From the NCBI GenBank assembly GCA_021780095.1, contig JAJXZK010000414.1, positions 1 through 5,528 on the forward strand: a DNA stretch of 5,528 bases. The letters run 5' to 3'. Source of the DNA: Acidobacteriota bacterium. Lineage in GTDB: Bacteria; Acidobacteriota; Terriglobia; Terriglobales; Acidobacteriaceae. The notes below the pieces were generated by a model. That model was given only the letters and a program-made list of their open reading frames with translations, had not been told where the DNA came from and did not search any database. The number at the start of each line of letters is the position of its first letter. Position 1 is the first letter of the stretch. A program made the translations under genes and the position numbers. Positions 1 through 5,528 of the stretch are shown piece after piece.

Positions 1-36
1 CCATAGGCTCCACAATTCCATATTCCATCTGGCTAA

Positions 37-2130
37 TCAATCGGCCACTTGTTGATACGCCTGCTTGGTTATGTGCAGTGCGGCTGGAATCTGCTCGACG
101 CTCCATATCGGGAGAAGTACCCCTCCCTGTTCTGAGGCGTTAACGATAAATGCTTTGTTGCTTGCGTCTCGGGCTAATTGTGAGGGGTCATCACAATCTT
201 CAAAATCCATATTGAAGAGCAGCGTGAGGTATTGTTTGCGAGGGATTAGCTCGACGAAATAGTCGAATACCCGATAGGTAACGCTCTTTGCACGGAAGAT
301 CTCTAACACGTCATTGCCGACAGAGAGAATCTCTTTTCTCAGCTCAGAGAACAGCGGCTGTATGGAATCGTCCAGTCCAAGTGATTCTTCAGTATATTCA
401 GAAGCTTCCTTTTGCATTCGTGCTAGCTTTGCCTGCCGTACGGCGTCGGCATCAATTTGGATTGGGCCCCAGATCTTCAGGGCAGAGGATGCTAGCTGCT
501 TGCCTCTTTTTTCGATCTCGACGTGTGTCCACTGCCTCTGATTCTTCACGAATTTGTTGAGGCGGAGTGGGCTGTCCGCAAAGCCTCCTTCCATCGACAG
601 CTTCTGATCGAAAGAGCGATCACTGTACTCCGGGTTGTACCCCGTCAGGGTGATATTTCCCAGCCTGTGCACCCACTCCTCTTGGACCGCCTTCCAGGAA
701 TCCCCAAGCATGTTGCGCCACTCTCGCGAAAGGCGTGGATTCTGCGGAAGGATGTGCTCTATTGAGAAATCCGAAGTATCGATGCGCTCCTTGCTGTAAT
801 TCTCGATCCGATCAAGGAGATATTTGCATTGCCTCATGGAATAGACGTTCCTGGTTTCGAGCGCGGCTTTGAACTCCGCGTCATCAGGGAACCGTCTGTT
901 CTGGCCCTGAAGCGCGATGGTGAGCTTCAGGCTCTCCAGAGGCTTGCTGTCATCAATTTCAAATGCCAGCGAAGCGAAGATTCGCCCGAGGCTCCTCGTC
1001 TCGAGTTCGCACACCGAGCGGCGAAAAACATAGCTTTCAAGCAGATCGGTGGCCTCTGCGAGCTCGGGGTCACTCATACTTCCAATCACGTCCACGCAAT
1101 TCATGAGCCGCATCATTAACGGCCCAGCAACATCCACTAGCGTGCGCAACCCGCAGAACGCTCTGCGAACGGCCGGATTTTCATGCTTCGCAGTCGTGTA
1201 AGCGACGTAATATCTCGCGTACCGGCGCAAGTCTTCAAGTATCTTGGCTGCAGCAGGCTCACCACCGCGCTTATAGAAATAGTCGCGGAATGTCACGTAA
1301 ATGTCGCCTGTGCGAACGGGTTTACTGGGTTCCAGGCGGAGAGTGAGATAATCTCGAACGAATTTGTCGAAATCTGAGCGATAGCGGGCATCAAATTCAA
1401 TCTCCATTGGACGCCAGAACTCGTCGTAGAGATTCGATTGAACGTGTTCTTCCTGCCGCATGAGTACGAAATTTCGAATCAAATCGGCCTGAGCTAGCTC
1501 AAGTCCCGTCGAGTTAAGACTTTCAAAAATCAACTGCGGATCGTCTTGCCCACGCAGTAAGGACACCTGTACAGCCACTAGCTTTCTGATTCCTGCCATC
1601 AGAACATCGAGGTTCGCTTCCGCCACTCTCTCCTGAAAGAATGCGAAATTCTCGACGATTCTTTCCGCTTGAGTCCCGGGGAGCTCGCGCCGATCCAGAA
1701 GCGCAACGAGGGTGTCGTGATCGGTTCTTCGCAGCTGAAGCTTGTGCCGCTCGGTGCCCTTGCCATGCCTGTTTATGAGGTAGTAATCGCTTATCTCATC
1801 AGCGGTCGGCAAGTCGGAGGAAGGATCCGTCTTCGGATCGGCAACCAAGTCGCGCAAGGCGGTCAGGAGTAAGATCACAGTAGTGAGTCTCTGCTGCCCG
1901 TCGATTACGAGCCATCGGTTGATATTGGCGTTGTTGTCGTCGGTCGCGATGTAAACAATTGAGCCAACGAAGTGCGCCTTGATGTTCCCTATAGATCCCG
2001 CTTGCATGATGTCTTTCCAAAGTTGCAAGCAATGCTTCGTCTCCCAACTATAATCACGCTGGAAGACCGGCACAATAAATTGCTTTGCGCCGTTTAGAAG
2101 CTGAATCAGATGAACGTCTTCTGCTTTCAT
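37..2130 (-). CDS. GmrSD-like type IV restriction protein (DUF262 + DUF1524 + DUF5655-like C-terminus)
   Basis: Predicted defence nuclease of 697 residues that would act in the cytoplasm on invading, probably modified, DNA. The N-terminal DUF262 (GmrS-like, NTP-binding, ParB/Srx-like fold) shows IVPVFQRDYSW at 19-29, FVGSIVY at 54-60 and VIDGQQRLTT at 75-84; the conserved FESLNSTGLELAQADLIRN follows at 202-220. The DUF1524 (GmrD-like HNH/His-Me finger nuclease) shows SIEHILPQNP at 456-465 with catalytic-type His459, then RLGNITLTGYNPEYSDRSF at 489-507. Residues about 590-692 resemble DUF5655, including LARDASN at 652-658, but the usual glycine/tryptophan-rich segment after it is diverged. The family includes GmrSD, SspE and BrxU, which use NTP and cut DNA carrying particular modifications; the target here cannot be read from sequence. 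The ATG at 2130 has an AGGAG nine bases upstream, and DUF262 begins at once, so the start is well supported. No frameshift is seen. GC is lower than in the genes to the right, consistent with acquired cargo. Confidence 0.93.
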   Translation of the reverse strand: MKAEDVHLIQLLNGAKQFIVPVFQRDYSWETKHCLQLWKDIMQAGSIGNIKAHFVGSIVYIATDDNNANINRWLVIDGQQRLTTVILLLTALRDLVADPKTDPSSDLPTADEISDYYLINRHGKGTERHKLQLRRTDHDTLVALLDRRELPGTQAERIVENFAFFQERVAEANLDVLMAGIRKLVAVQVSLLRGQDDPQLIFESLNSTGLELAQADLIRNFVLMRQEEHVQSNLYDEFWRPMEIEFDARYRSDFDKFVRDYLTLRLEPSKPVRTGDIYVTFRDYFYKRGGEPAAAKILEDLRRYARYYVAYTTAKHENPAVRRAFCGLRTLVDVAGPLMMRLMNCVDVIGSMSDPELAEATDLLESYVFRRSVCELETRSLGRIFASLAFEIDDSKPLESLKLTIALQGQNRRFPDDAEFKAALETRNVYSMRQCKYLLDRIENYSKERIDTSDFSIEHILPQNPRLSREWRNMLGDSWKAVQEEWVHRLGNITLTGYNPEYSDRSFDQKLSMEGGFADSPLRLNKFVKNQRQWTHVEIEKRGKQLASSALKIWGPIQIDADAVRQAKLARMQKEASEYTEESLGLDDSIQPLFSELRKEILSVGNDVLEIFRAKSVTYRVFDYFVELIPRKQYLTLLFNMDFEDCDDPSQLARDASNKAFIVNASEQGGVLLPIWSVEQIPAALHITKQAYQQVAD

Positions 2131-2139
2131 TCGAAAGCT

Positions 2140-2152
2140 CTCCTGTTCAGGT
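2140..2152 (-). promoter_or_regulatory. Ribosome-binding leader of the restriction gene
   Basis: On the minus strand this reads ACCTGAACAGGAG, with the Shine-Dalgarno AGGAG (2140-2144) nine bases before the ATG at 2130. The inner CCTGAACAGG is a 4-bp inverted repeat about an AA centre and overlaps the Shine-Dalgarno. The same 13 bases, with one change, lie before the parB-like gene at 4120-4132. The ribosome-binding role is clear; any operator role is inference. Confidence 0.75.
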
Positions 2153-2162
2153 GTGGCTGTCG

Positions 2163-2189
2163 GGGGGATAAACCGGCTTAAGATCCCCC
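2163..2189. repeat. 7-bp inverted repeat upstream of the restriction gene (possible operator)
   Basis: GGGGGAT at 2163-2169 is perfectly repeated in inverse as ATCCCCC at 2183-2189 around a 13-base centre that contains CTTAAG. It lies 33-59 bases before the start codon, where a repressor site or a 5'-UTR hairpin would sit. There is no T-run beside it, so a terminator is unlikely. No convincing -35/-10 pair was found around it, so the promoter position stays unknown. Confidence 0.45.
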
Positions 2190-2265
2190 TTAGCTGTACG
2201 GCCGAGAGAATCAGTAGTTTACAAGCTCCGGGCGGCTCAGGTCACAAGAACCCTCGTAGGCGGAA

Positions 2266-2395
2266 GTCGAATTCGCCTTTTGCACGAATTGACGGTCTCG
2301 GACTGATGCCGAGCATCGCAGCTGTACTGCGAAGGGAGGCCCAGAGGGCCGTGCCCGTCGGGTGGGCCGAAAATGTCGCCCGCGTTTACGCGGGC
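2266..2395. other. Non-coding stretch with six consecutive stem-loops
   Basis: Within the 355-base gap between the restriction gene start and the parB-like gene end, a series of inverted repeats is visible. (1) 2266-2275 with 2285-2293: nine pairs with one bulged G. (2) 2297-2301 with 2309-2313, CTCGG/CCGAG. (3) 2317-2321 with 2327-2331, CGCAG/CTGCG. (4) 2338-2342 with 2346-2350, GGCCC/GGGCC. (5) 2353-2356 with 2364-2367, GCCC/GGGC. (6) 2378-2384 with 2389-2395, GCCCGCG/CGCGGGC around TTTA. Individually several are short enough to arise by chance; the dense series is what stands out. It could be a structured RNA, an extragenic palindrome cluster, a centromere-like or transfer site, or the scar of an insertion. 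I cannot assign the transcribed strand. The remaining bases 2190-2265 and 2396-2431 show nothing I recognise. Confidence 0.5.
2378..2395 (-). terminator. Perfect GC hairpin, possible secondary terminator or protein-binding palindrome
   Basis: GCCCGCG and CGCGGGC pair perfectly around a four-base TTTA loop. On the minus strand the stem is followed after three bases by ATTTT, so it could act as a weak backup terminator some 40 bases beyond the main one. Its symmetry and its place downstream of a ParB-like gene also allow a centromere-like binding site. The sequence alone does not choose between them. Confidence 0.4.
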
Positions 2396-2431
2396 ATCGC
2401 ATGAGGGCGGGCAGACGGGCAGCCGGACATG

Positions 2432-2462
2432 AAAAATGCGGAGCCGCTCTTGCTGGCTCCGC
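2432..2462 (-). terminator. Intrinsic terminator after the parB-like gene
   Basis: On the minus strand a perfect 8-bp GC-rich stem, GCGGAGCC (2462-2455) with GGCTCCGC (2445-2438), encloses a nine-base loop and is followed by ATTTTT (2437-2432). The stem begins 24 bases after the TAA of the parB-like gene. This is a textbook rho-independent terminator, and it implies that the restriction gene beyond it needs its own promoter in 2131-2431. Confidence 0.88.
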
Positions 2463-2485
2463 GGAGTGGTCTGTTGGGTTGGTGG

Positions 2486-4111
2486 TTACGCTGCGGCAGC
2501 CTTCTTCGCCACCTTCGGTTGAGCTTTGGCCGCCGACTTCGGCTTGGATTTCTTCGCGGCCTTGCCTTTCTCTTTCGCCGCGAACTCCTGCTTGACGGTC
2601 GCGGAAATGGTGTCAACGTCCACCTTGTACGCTTGAGCGGCGTCGCGGAGAATCTTCGCGGCGTCGGCCTGGTTGTGCATGGACAGGAGAATAATCGCCT
2701 CGACCAAAATGCGGCCCAGCTTGCTCTCCTCGGCCTTAGGCAGAAAGGCGACCAGCAGTTTCGCCGATGCCTCGCCGTCCTTCGGTTTGCCCATACCGTG
2801 CTGCCGGATGAGAACGGCAATGCGCCGCTCGTCCAGCATTGCGGTCAGCCGTGCGACAACAAACAGCAGGTCGCGTTTCATCAGACGGACAGGAACCGCA
2901 TCGCCGATGGCTTTGAGGACGCGCAACCCGGTGGCCTGGGCCAGCGCCTCCTCGCGGCGCTGCTTCTCTTGCTGCGCCTTGAATGTAGCATCGGCATGGG
3001 TCCGCTGGTGCTGCTTCCTCGCGTGGTGAATCGGGCATTCAGGATTAGCGCAAACTTTCTTCACTTCGCCTTTCTCGCTGCCCTCGGTGACGATGGCCTC
3101 GGCGGTGTACTTGCACGTTTTGTACTCCGGCCAGTCGCGCTGCTCCTTCTTTTGCGGTTTGTCCTGCCGGATTTCGACGTACTTGTTGCGCGGGATCACT
3201 GGACTGCCTTCGGCGGGTTTGCCGTAGGCGGTGCTGATCTGTACCAGCTTAGGTTTGGTGGAGACGGTCTGCCTCACGAAAGCGTCCACCTTGGCTTGAT
3301 AGCATTTTGGGTCCGAGCACGAATCGGGCTGGTTGGCCCCCATGTCGGCGAAGAGCAGGACGTTGTGCCCGGTGCGCTTGGGGCATTCAAGGCAGGAACC
3401 CGCCTCCGGCACAAGTTGCGCGTCGTCCTTGGGGAACGGCGCGGCGGCAAGTTCCAGCAGAATGTTGTGCTCAATCCACTGCTGGAGATGGCGGACGGGG
3501 AGCAGGATGCGCTTAGCCTTGCTGCCATTGGTGTAGTTCTCCTGCCAGCAGGTGGCAAGTGCTTCCACTTGTTGGTCCGGCTGGAGCCGTGCCAATAGCA
3601 GCGCGTGGCCCACGCCGATCTCGTCCTTGGCGAAGGCTTCGGTGACGGCGGGCGCAAGCTCGGTCAATTTCAAGTGAGCCGCTATATATGCGGGCTTCTT
3701 GCCGGTCTTGGCGCTGATTTGCTCGATGGAATACTTCGGCTCCTCCAGCCGCAGGAGCGAAGCGAAGCCTTCCGCCTCTTCCAATGGGTGAACGTCGCGC
3801 CGTTGCAGGTTCTCGACAATGGCAATTTCAAGGCACTGCGCATCGGTGAGTTCCCGAATGTCCACGGGCACGGATTCGACCCCGGCCCGCTGCGCTGCAC
3901 GGTAACGCCGCCTTCCGGCCACCACTTCATAGGTCTGCGGGTTGATGGGCCGCACAAGCAAGGGCGAGAGTACGCCCTGTGTGCGGATGGATTCGGCGAG
4001 CTCGTTAAGCGCCGCCTCATCAAAAATGCGGCGCGGGTTGATGCCGGACTCGATCAGGCTGTCGAGCGGTAGGTTCCGGAATTCGGATTGCGTCTGTACT
4101 GCGGTTGTCAT
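2486..4111 (-). CDS. ParB/RepB/Spo0J-family protein with cysteine clusters and a Lys/Ala tail
   Basis: A 541-residue ParB-like DNA-binding protein, longer than typical chromosomal ParB (about 300). The N-terminal ParB domain covers roughly 11-115, with VVAGRRRYRAA at 63-73 (the CTP-binding GERRxRA-type box) and IVENLQRRDVHPLEEA at 98-113. A helix-turn-helix region follows at about 127-150 (YSIEQISAKTGKKPAYIAAHLKL). Beyond this, two cysteine groups suggest metal binding: C240, C243, C265, C270, and C333, C354, C359 with H362/H363. The end (511-541) is almost only Lys, Ala, Ser and Pro, like a histone H1 tail, and could bind DNA non-specifically. No ParA ATPase lies in the window, so the role may be segregation with a distant ParA, or regulation, or a nuclease-like plasmid function; ParB-fold proteins do all of these. 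The ATG at 4111 has AGGAG eight bases upstream. It is the last gene before a strong terminator. Confidence 0.9.
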   Translation of the reverse strand: MTTAVQTQSEFRNLPLDSLIESGINPRRIFDEAALNELAESIRTQGVLSPLLVRPINPQTYEVVAGRRRYRAAQRAGVESVPVDIRELTDAQCLEIAIVENLQRRDVHPLEEAEGFASLLRLEEPKYSIEQISAKTGKKPAYIAAHLKLTELAPAVTEAFAKDEIGVGHALLLARLQPDQQVEALATCWQENYTNGSKAKRILLPVRHLQQWIEHNILLELAAAPFPKDDAQLVPEAGSCLECPKRTGHNVLLFADMGANQPDSCSDPKCYQAKVDAFVRQTVSTKPKLVQISTAYGKPAEGSPVIPRNKYVEIRQDKPQKKEQRDWPEYKTCKYTAEAIVTEGSEKGEVKKVCANPECPIHHARKQHQRTHADATFKAQQEKQRREEALAQATGLRVLKAIGDAVPVRLMKRDLLFVVARLTAMLDERRIAVLIRQHGMGKPKDGEASAKLLVAFLPKAEESKLGRILVEAIILLSMHNQADAAKILRDAAQAYKVDVDTISATVKQEFAAKEKGKAAKKSKPKSAAKAQPKVAKKAAAA

Positions 4112-4119
4112 GGGGAATG

Positions 4120-4132
4120 CTCCTATTCAGGT
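4120..4132 (-). promoter_or_regulatory. Ribosome-binding leader of the parB-like gene
   Basis: Minus-strand ACCTGAATAGGAG holds the Shine-Dalgarno AGGAG (4120-4124) eight bases before the ATG at 4111. It differs by one base from the leader of the restriction gene at 2140-2152. Both copies also have a CGACA a short way upstream. Confidence 0.75.
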
Positions 4133-4153
4133 TGTCGAGCGTGAATGCGTGAG

Positions 4154-4172
4154 CGGGCACGGCCAGTACCCG
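4154..4172 (-). other. Intercistronic stem-loop
   Basis: In the 77-base spacer between the DUF6908-like gene and the parB-like gene, CGGGTAC (4172-4166) can pair with GTGCCCG (4160-4154) in RNA, with one G-U pair and a five-base loop. There is no T-run, so it is unlikely to terminate; it could mark an RNA-processing or stability element. GC-rich spacers give such stems by chance, so this is weak. Confidence 0.3.
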
Positions 4173-4188
4173 TCCGTGGAATGGCGGG

Positions 4189-4605
4189 TTAATGGCTGTG
4201 GCTGTGCGCAAAGGCTTCGTAGTAACCCTGTGCGCGGAGGTTCTTGTCCCACAGCCGCGCGAACTGCTCGTGCTGCTGTTTGAGACCGGCAAGCGTAAAC
4301 AGCTTTTGCTGGTCGTCGCGGTAGCTCGAATACTGCTCGATGCCGAGATAATCGTTGCGCCAGTAGTAGGGAGACAGAACGATCTCGCCTCCCTCGCGCC
4401 GCACTTCAAACAGCATCTCGGGATCGCGCATAGGGTCGCCGTTTTGCTTCCCGTAGTGCGCCACGGAGATTGTGGGCAGACCGTTGGGACCGCTGGTTTC
4501 GATGTCCTCGATGTCCAGCGGCATCCACGGCGGGTTGTCGATGTGGATATGGAAGCCGGGTTGAAGTTCCCCGGCCTCTATCAAAATGAGGGCCACCGTT
4601 CGCAT
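4189..4605 (-). CDS. Small conserved protein, probably DUF6908 family
   Basis: A 138-residue soluble protein without a signal peptide or membrane segment. The central pattern FHIHIDNPPWMPLDIEDIE (18-36), then GPNGLPTISVAHYGKQNGD (39-57), MRDPEMLFEV (59-68) and YYWRNDYLGIEQY (80-92), resembles what I recall of DUF6908, a family of unknown function found on mobile elements; that match is from memory and needs a profile search. The protein ends in HSHSH, a short histidine-rich tail that might bind metal. The ATG shares its A with the TAA of ardC (TAATG), and a strong GGGAGGT (4612-4618) lies six bases upstream, inside the ardC end, so translation is probably coupled. Co-expression with ArdC suggests a role in element establishment or DNA maintenance, but no activity can be assigned. 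Confidence 0.85.
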   Translation of the reverse strand: MRTVALILIEAGELQPGFHIHIDNPPWMPLDIEDIETSGPNGLPTISVAHYGKQNGDPMRDPEMLFEVRREGGEIVLSPYYWRNDYLGIEQYSSYRDDQQKLFTLAGLKQQHEQFARLWDKNLRAQGYYEAFAHSHSH

Positions 4606-4618
4606 TACGCCACCTCCC
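4605..4618 (-). promoter_or_regulatory. TAATG stop-start overlap with strong Shine-Dalgarno
   Basis: The TAA of ardC (4605-4607) and the ATG of the DUF6908-like gene (4603-4605) share one base. GGGAGGT at 4612-4618 stands six bases before the ATG. This arrangement allows re-initiation by ribosomes finishing ardC and fixes the start of the downstream gene. Confidence 0.85.
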
Positions 4619-5528
4619 GAACGGCCTCGCTTGCAAAGGCGCTATCCTCCACGCGCAGAGCGCGGAGGATGGTGGAGGCGGTGCGCTGGATGACTTCAAG
4701 ACTCTCGGCCAGCAATGCAGCGTTGCCTTTGTAAAGCTGGATGTAGTCGCTGGAAGCGGTGCCCATCTCCAGCCCCACGGCCTGACCTACGATGAAGGCC
4801 ACGGCCTCGGCCTCGGTTTCGCGCACCGTGCCGGTGGTGAAGGTGCGGCGCTCGGCTTTGTGCAACAGCTCGTGCGCCGTCTCGTGTACCAGCGTGGTGA
4901 ACTCCTCGGCCTTCGACTGGCCGGGCAGCAGGGCGATCTTGCCGCCGTAGGAGACGCCCAGCGCCGGGGCAATTCGTTCGTTGAACTCCAGCGCGATGTT
5001 CTGCGAAGCGAGAAAGCCCATGAGCCGGTCGTGATTGCCGCCCACGTCGCCGCTGATGGTGTGGTTCAGTTCTGGCAGGTCTGCCCCGTCGGTCTGTTCA
5101 TAATCCCACACGTACACAGCGCGGAAGCCGATAAGGACGCGCTGCGGGTTGGCGTCCGTCTCCTGCTCTGCTTCTTCCTTCCGGCGGCGGAAGCCCACCA
5201 CAGGAGCGAGAATCTGGATGCCCTTTTCGCCGCGCTTCACGAAGCGGCCCAGTTCCTTCCACGTGCCGAAACCGGCCACGCGGGTAGCCGTGGGACGCTG
5301 CCGTGCGATTTGCAGAATGTTCCCGAAGCTGTAGTTGTGAAACCTCGCCATCGCTCCGAGATAGTTGGCGAGGGTTTCGCTGTGGCCCGCCTCAAGCTGC
5401 TGGATGAGGTAGTCCACGGCCTGCTTGATGAGTACCTGTGTGGGGTTGTCTTTCTGTGTCGTGCGTTGCTGATACGGCGAGTCGCTGCGGTTGCGCTGCG
5501 CCGCATTTTTCCTGTGCGGCGCGGCATT
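4605..5528 (-). CDS. ardC: ArdC-type antirestriction protein: ArdC N-terminal domain + ImmA/IrrE metallopeptidase domain (5' partial)
   Basis: ArdC proteins bind single-stranded DNA through the N-terminal domain and protect incoming DNA from host restriction during transfer; the C-terminal part is a zinc metallopeptidase-like domain. Counting from the in-frame GTG at 5417, the ArdC-N pattern is at 24-72: ARFHNYSFGNILQIARQRP, ATRVAGFGTWKELGRFV, KRGEKGIQILAP. The peptidase motif HETAHELLH is at 178-186 (zinc ligands His178 and His182, catalytic Glu179), and an acidic RETEAEAVAFIV at 199-210 supplies the likely third ligand. The frame stays open for 37 codons above that GTG to the window edge, with no stop and no ATG or GTG; the codons next to it (VLIKQA) continue the usual helix of the family, so the true start probably lies outside. 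The visible length, 307 codons, fits ArdC (about 300). The stop overlaps the next gene's start. Confidence 0.9.
   Translation of the reverse strand, partial: NAAPHRKNAAQRNRSDSPYQQRTTQKDNPTQVLIKQAVDYLIQQLEAGHSETLANYLGAMARFHNYSFGNILQIARQRPTATRVAGFGTWKELGRFVKRGEKGIQILAPVVGFRRRKEEAEQETDANPQRVLIGFRAVYVWDYEQTDGADLPELNHTISGDVGGNHDRLMGFLASQNIALEFNERIAPALGVSYGGKIALLPGQSKAEEFTTLVHETAHELLHKAERRTFTTGTVRETEAEAVAFIVGQAVGLEMGTASSDYIQLYKGNAALLAESLEVIQRTASTILRALRVEDSAFASEAVREVA

Noticed and set aside
1..36. Start of a further gene downstream of the restriction gene
   Set aside because: Only 36 bases remain after the TGA stop, and no terminator, Shine-Dalgarno or start can be supported there.
2190..2260. A sigma-70 promoter for the restriction gene
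   Set aside because: TTGTGA and TTGTAA look like -35 elements on the minus strand, but neither has a good -10 at 16-18 bases, so I do not call one.
2192..2327. Two copies of AGCTGTAC (2192-2199 and 2320-2327) as possible direct repeats of an insertion
   Set aside because: An 8-base repeat is expected about once by chance in a region this long, and no transposase or longer flanking repeat accompanies it.
2211..2402. A 63-codon minus-strand open frame in the intergenic stretch
   Set aside because: There is no Shine-Dalgarno before the ATG at 2402, the composition is Arg/Pro/Ser-rich, and the frame runs straight through the stem-loops. If the region is conserved, it is more likely at the nucleotide level.
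2429..3598. A 389-codon open frame on the plus strand, antisense to the parB-like gene
   Set aside because: It is an antisense shadow of a GC-rich gene. Its product is a Leu/Arg/Gly-rich string with no domain, while the opposite strand encodes clear ParB motifs, a Shine-Dalgarno and a terminator.
4192..4734. A 180-codon plus-strand open frame across the DUF6908-like gene and the end of ardC
   Set aside because: It spans two well-supported minus-strand genes in antisense and shows no recognisable domain, so I treat it as a shadow.
1..5528. CRISPR arrays, tRNA or rRNA genes, and transposase or integrase genes
   Set aside because: No regularly spaced repeats, cloverleaf or rRNA signatures, or recombinase motifs were seen. 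The mobile-element interpretation rests only on gene content and composition.

Overview
The window reads as part of the accessory DNA of a Gram-negative bacterium, most likely an integrative element or plasmid. Every gene I can support lies on the minus strand, so the biological order runs from high to low coordinates: an ArdC-type antirestriction protein (entering from beyond the right edge), a small protein resembling the DUF6908 family, a ParB-like protein, a strong intrinsic terminator, a roughly 355-base non-coding stretch, and a large DUF262/DUF1524 (GmrSD-like) restriction protein. An Acidobacteriota or proteobacterial host would fit the family resemblance of the ArdC and ParB-like proteins. 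This is only an impression, because there is no rRNA, tRNA or housekeeping gene to anchor taxonomy.

Right block (2432-5528). ardC and the DUF6908-like gene are translationally coupled: their stop and start codons overlap as TAATG. The parB-like gene follows after a 77-base spacer. A stem-loop with a T-run 24 bases past the parB stop closes the unit. This block is GC-rich (about 60-70% in lines I counted by eye) and looks like element backbone: protection of incoming DNA (ArdC) plus a DNA-binding, maintenance-type protein (ParB-like) with no ParA in view.

Middle (2131-2485). There is no convincing gene here, but the DNA is unusually rich in inverted repeats. Six short stem-loops lie in series between 2266 and 2395, and a separate 7-bp inverted repeat sits just upstream of the restriction gene. 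It could hold a structured RNA, an operator, a centromere-like site for the ParB-like protein, or a recombination boundary.

Left block (37-2130). This is a single 697-residue gene with lower GC (about 43-60% in sampled lines), predicted to encode a nucleotide-dependent, modification-sensing restriction enzyme with an extra C-terminal DUF5655-like domain. Its composition and position after a terminator suggest a cargo defence gene. However, its ribosome-binding leader nearly matches that of the parB-like gene (12 of 13 bases), so the two may share regulation or ancestry of their leaders. The pairing of an antirestriction protein with a restriction-type defence protein on one element is the main biological theme.
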